Assembly (NCBI GenBank): GCA_014728425.1
Contig: WJLO01000026.1
Span: 1-15,226, forward strand
Length of the DNA: 15,226 bases
DNA from: Minisyncoccota bacterium
Lineage (GTDB): Bacteria > Patescibacteriota > Microgenomatia > UBA1400 > PJMF01
Reading direction: 5' to 3'
Shown here: positions 12,625-15,226 of the stretch, one piece after another
Layout of the letters: every line of letters begins with the position of its first letter
Position numbering within the stretch: position 1 is the first letter of the stretch
Program-made: the position numbers and the translations under genes
Notes under the pieces: model-generated
Databases searched by the model: none
What the model was told of the DNA's origin: nothing
What the model saw: only the letters and a program-made list of their open reading frames with translations

Positions 12625-13953
12625 TTAATCAGCCAGTCCCTTAACCTCAGGTTGTTGTTCTTGCTGAGGCACAAAATCGGCTTTGGTCTTGTCAATCACT
12701 ACTGGCTTAACCTGCTTAGTTACCAATTTTTGAGTGTTTACCACATTTAACTGCTTAAACATAAAGGTAAACCGCTTAACCAAAGCTTGGCGAATTGGCT
12801 TTTGCACTTTAGCAGGCAAGTCCCAAACTTGTTTTTTAAACTGACCCCAAGCTTTTTTGCGCAGCTTATAATGAAACTGTTCTTCAGATTGATCTTGACC
12901 CTTTTCATCTTTTTTAGCTTGATCTAACCAAGCATAGATCTTTTTTAAGAGATCTTTAGGGAAGGCTTGATGATCCATAATAATGTTTTGAAAACCAGTA
13001 GCTAAATGAACCTCAATTGCCTCTGATTTAGCAAACTGAGCAAAAAACTCATCTGGTAGGGTAGAAGCTCCATGTTGAACTGCTCCTCCCATCTGGTACT
13101 TGTCTCGAGCAATCTGTGAAATATCACGTAAGATAGAAAAATCCACATTAACATCTGCTAATGAGCCATCTGGCAACACCACACCACCATGATGAGTGCC
13201 AGTTTGTACACTAATCTTACTCATGCCAATCATATTCTGAGACAAACCTTGATTATATTGATCCATAAAAGCGGTAAAATCTGTAACTGTGCTGTTTTTT
13301 CCGCCAATATGGCCGATTTCCCCGCCTAAAGACACTGTGACCCCCTGAGGTTCTAAACTGCGGGTCCATTTTGTCAGCTCTAAAGAGTATTTAGCATTAG
13401 GAGTTTGTTGAGCTATTTCATCAGCCTGATCAAGATTAACCAAAGTGGACATATCAATATCAATGTTATAAAAACCAGCTTCAATGGCTTCTTTGATCAA
13501 CTTTTTAATAGTCTCGATCTCCCCTTTTTTAGGTACGCCAGTTTTAGCTGCTTTAGCCTGAAAATGATCACCTTGAATAAACAAAGGTCCGGACCAGCCT
13601 TCTCGCAGAGCTGCTGCTGAAATCACACTAACATATTCTTGAGGTCGTTGGGCAGTGTAGCCAATTTCTGAACGGGCAATTTCAAAAATAATGGCACCAA
13701 CTTGCAGCTTTTTGGCTGCCTGAAAAGCTGCCCTGGCAGTATTATAAGCCATCCCACGTACATTAATCGCTGGCACAGTAAAATCTAGTGGTAGTTTTTC
13801 TTTACCTCTAGCTAAATAAAAATCATTGATTGAAGCAGGAATAATATTTTTAGCAATCGCTTGTTGCCAAATTTGGTAACGAGCAGTTTGTTTTTCGTTT
13901 TGATCACCAAAAACGGCCTGATAAACTAATTGGTCAAGCTGTTGGTTGGTCAT
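12625..13953 (-). CDS. fba: Class II fructose-bisphosphate aldolase, long divergent form
   Basis: The 442-residue protein keeps the zinc-dependent class II aldolase sites: IQGDHFQ (126-132) with catalytic Asp129 and zinc ligand His130, NIDIDMSTL (163-171), SLGGEIGHIGGKNST (208-221) with Glu212 and the glycine-rich phosphate loop, GTHHGG (252-257) and GGAVQHGAST (289-298) with His294. These enzymes join or split dihydroxyacetone phosphate and glyceraldehyde 3-phosphate. Ordinary members have about 280-360 residues; here an N-terminal lead of about 55 and a Lys/Gln-rich tail of about 100 are added. Position between pgk and fbp supports the fructose-bisphosphate reaction; tagatose-bisphosphate remains possible. 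GAGGAGG precedes the ATG by four bases, an excellent ribosome site. The gap to pgk is 39 bases and to fbp 90 bases. Confidence 0.88.
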   Translation of the reverse strand: MTNQQLDQLVYQAVFGDQNEKQTARYQIWQQAIAKNIIPASINDFYLARGKEKLPLDFTVPAINVRGMAYNTARAAFQAAKKLQVGAIIFEIARSEIGYTAQRPQEYVSVISAAALREGWSGPLFIQGDHFQAKAAKTGVPKKGEIETIKKLIKEAIEAGFYNIDIDMSTLVNLDQADEIAQQTPNAKYSLELTKWTRSLEPQGVTVSLGGEIGHIGGKNSTVTDFTAFMDQYNQGLSQNMIGMSKISVQTGTHHGGVVLPDGSLADVNVDFSILRDISQIARDKYQMGGAVQHGASTLPDEFFAQFAKSEAIEVHLATGFQNIIMDHQAFPKDLLKKIYAWLDQAKKDEKGQDQSEEQFHYKLRKKAWGQFKKQVWDLPAKVQKPIRQALVKRFTFMFKQLNVVNTQKLVTKQVKPVVIDKTKADFVPQQEQQPEVKGLAD

Positions 13954-13992
13954 GTGACCTCCTCAATTAATTAAATAATTTTAATAATCTTA

Positions 13993-15226
13993 TTAAGCTT
14001 GAACTGCTTTTACCCCTGGTAAAACCTTACCTGATAAAAACTCTAAACTAGCACCGCCAGCAGCGCTCACATAGTCGTATCGATCTTCTAAATCAAACTG
14101 CCGAATAGCAGCAATAGTGTCGCCGCCGCCAATAATGGTAGTGGCGCTAGATTTAGCAATTGCCCGAGCAATCTCTTGAGTGCCATGAGCAAAAAGTTTT
14201 TTTTCAAACACACCCATAGGACCGTTCCAAAACACGGTTTTAGCCTGTAAAATCAATTCTTGAAACAAACGAATGGTTTTTTCTCCAATATCAAGATACA
14301 TTAACTCATGTTTAACTGATTTTTCATAACCATTAATTAAGTTAAGTTGTTGGGTTTTGCGACTTTTACTAGAACGAGCAGCAATAACATCAATGGGGTA
14401 AACAATTTTAGGTAGAGGAATATAGCCATCTTTTAACAACCGATCGGTTTTACTTTCAGCAATGATTTTTTTCGCAACCTCTACATAACTCACTCCTTTT
14501 TTCTTAAGATCAGCTGGAGTGTCTTGTAAATAAGAACTGGCTACATCATAGCCATCGGCCTTTAAAAAATTATTGGCTACGCCACCGCCAACTAAAACTA
14601 CGTCAGCAATCTTGGTCAAGTTGGTTAAAGCTGCCACTTTATCTGAGATTTTAGCCCCACCTACCACCATCACAAAAGGTCTTTTGGGATTTTCCATTAA
14701 CATTGATAAGGCTTCAACCTCTTTTTCAAAACCAAGACCAGCATAACTAGGTAATAACTTGCTTACCCCAGTGATTGAGGCATGATCACGATGAGCAGTA
14801 GAAAAAGCTTCATTAACATAAAGATCAGCCAAGCTGGCTAGCTGTTTACTAAACTTAGCATTGTTTTGTTTTTCCTGAGGATAAAAACGGAGATTTTCTA
14901 ATAGTAAAATCTCCCCTGGTTGTAACTTTTCAACAGCTGCTTCTACCTTAGGACCAACGCAGTCAGCCACAAACTTAACTGGTTTATCAATCAGTTTCTG
15001 TAAATGCTTGGCTACTGGCTGAGCACTAAGTTTAGGATCAACCTGACCACCTGGTCGACCAAGATGGGTCATTAAAATCAACTTGGCTTTGGCTTCAACC
15101 AATAATTTAAGTGTGGGTAAAGAAACTTTGATACGATTATCGTCTGCTACTTCAGTGTGGTTTTGATGGTAAGCAAAGGGAACGTTATAATCAGCGCGGA
15201 TTAAAACTTTTTTCTGAGCAGCAAGC
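13993..15226 (-). CDS. pgk: Phosphoglycerate kinase, N-terminus cut by the window edge
   Basis: The open frame runs through the right edge: bases 15225-15103 encode KKVLIRADYNVPF and ADDNRIKVSLPTL, the classic phosphoglycerate kinase N-terminus, so TTG 15102 is an internal codon and not the start. About 410 residues are visible, and probably only about ten are missing. The enzyme transfers phosphate between 1,3-bisphosphoglycerate and ADP. Further blocks are THLGRPGG near the start, LLLENLRFYPQE, AHRDHASITG, VMVVGGAKISDK, VFWNGPMGVFE, IIGGGDTIAAI and YDYVSAAGGASLEFLSGK; the last is SxGGGA in most relatives and AAGGA here. It is the first visible gene of the pgk-aldolase-fbp operon; its promoter lies outside the window. 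Confidence 0.96.
   Translation of the reverse strand, partial: LAAQKKVLIRADYNVPFAYHQNHTEVADDNRIKVSLPTLKLLVEAKAKLILMTHLGRPGGQVDPKLSAQPVAKHLQKLIDKPVKFVADCVGPKVEAAVEKLQPGEILLLENLRFYPQEKQNNAKFSKQLASLADLYVNEAFSTAHRDHASITGVSKLLPSYAGLGFEKEVEALSMLMENPKRPFVMVVGGAKISDKVAALTNLTKIADVVLVGGGVANNFLKADGYDVASSYLQDTPADLKKKGVSYVEVAKKIIAESKTDRLLKDGYIPLPKIVYPIDVIAARSSKSRKTQQLNLINGYEKSVKHELMYLDIGEKTIRLFQELILQAKTVFWNGPMGVFEKKLFAHGTQEIARAIAKSSATTIIGGGDTIAAIRQFDLEDRYDYVSAAGGASLEFLSGKVLPGVKAVQA

Noticed and set aside
13405-13620. Open frame opposite the aldolase gene
   Set aside because: Antisense shadow over conserved active-site codons.
15100-15102. TTG as start of phosphoglycerate kinase
   Set aside because: The frame continues upstream to the window edge and encodes the conserved N-terminal KKVLIRADYNVP segment.
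1-15226. Recoded TGA as in Gracilibacteria
   Set aside because: The flavodoxin-fold gene ends at TGA at its natural C-terminus, and no conserved gene needs TGA read as an amino acid.

Overview
The window is a compact bacterial stretch with short intergenic gaps and roughly 35-42% G+C by eye. Its AT-rich promoters, leaderless gene starts, small secreted proteins and GC-rich palindromic repeats between genes suggest a reduced-genome bacterium of the Candidatus Patescibacteria (CPR) type. That placement is an inference; no rRNA or ribosomal protein gene is present to settle it. The code looks standard: TGA acts as a stop at the end of the flavodoxin-fold gene and does not interrupt any confident gene.

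Layout. Bases 1-876 (minus) hold the N-terminal 292 residues of an M29-type metalloaminopeptidase, divergent from an RmlC-like cupin at 945-1553 (plus). From 9067 down to 1681 runs a minus-strand series: a secreted C39-like peptidase with a lectin-like domain, a tRNA-dihydrouridine synthase, a UvrD-type helicase fused to a RecB-type nuclease, a GTP cyclohydrolase II-like protein, and a two-domain protein joining a nucleoside-deoxyribosyltransferase-like fold to a ribbon-helix-helix DNA-binding domain. A family 2 glycosyltransferase (9233-10192, plus) diverges from that series. Then comes a 0.5 kb non-coding island around tRNA-Ser(UGA), built of tRNA fragments and palindromes. It is followed by a flavodoxin-fold NAD(P)H oxidoreductase (10688-11257) and a decayed methyltransferase-like fragment. 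The right end is a minus-strand central-carbon operon, pgk - class II aldolase - fructose-1,6-bisphosphatase, with pgk cut by the window edge.

Two ways of starting translation are visible. Promoter-proximal genes have a TATAAT-like box ending 6-7 bases before the start codon and no Shine-Dalgarno sequence, so transcription should begin at or next to the start codon. The same geometry precedes the tRNA. Genes inside the pgk operon, and the C39-like gene, carry Shine-Dalgarno sequences instead.

The most interesting unit is the pair at 1681-3005. The cyclohydrolase aligns without gaps to E. coli RibA from the zinc-binding cysteines to the active-site Tyr105 position, where it has Met108. In Streptomyces coelicolor SCO6655 the equivalent Tyr-to-Met change makes the enzyme stop at the formylated product FAPy, which does not feed riboflavin synthesis directly. 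No other riboflavin gene is in view. The neighbour looks like a nucleotide-binding fold that has lost its catalytic Glu and gained a DNA-binding tail. The pair may be a GTP-derived metabolite pathway with its own sensor-regulator; this is a hypothesis.
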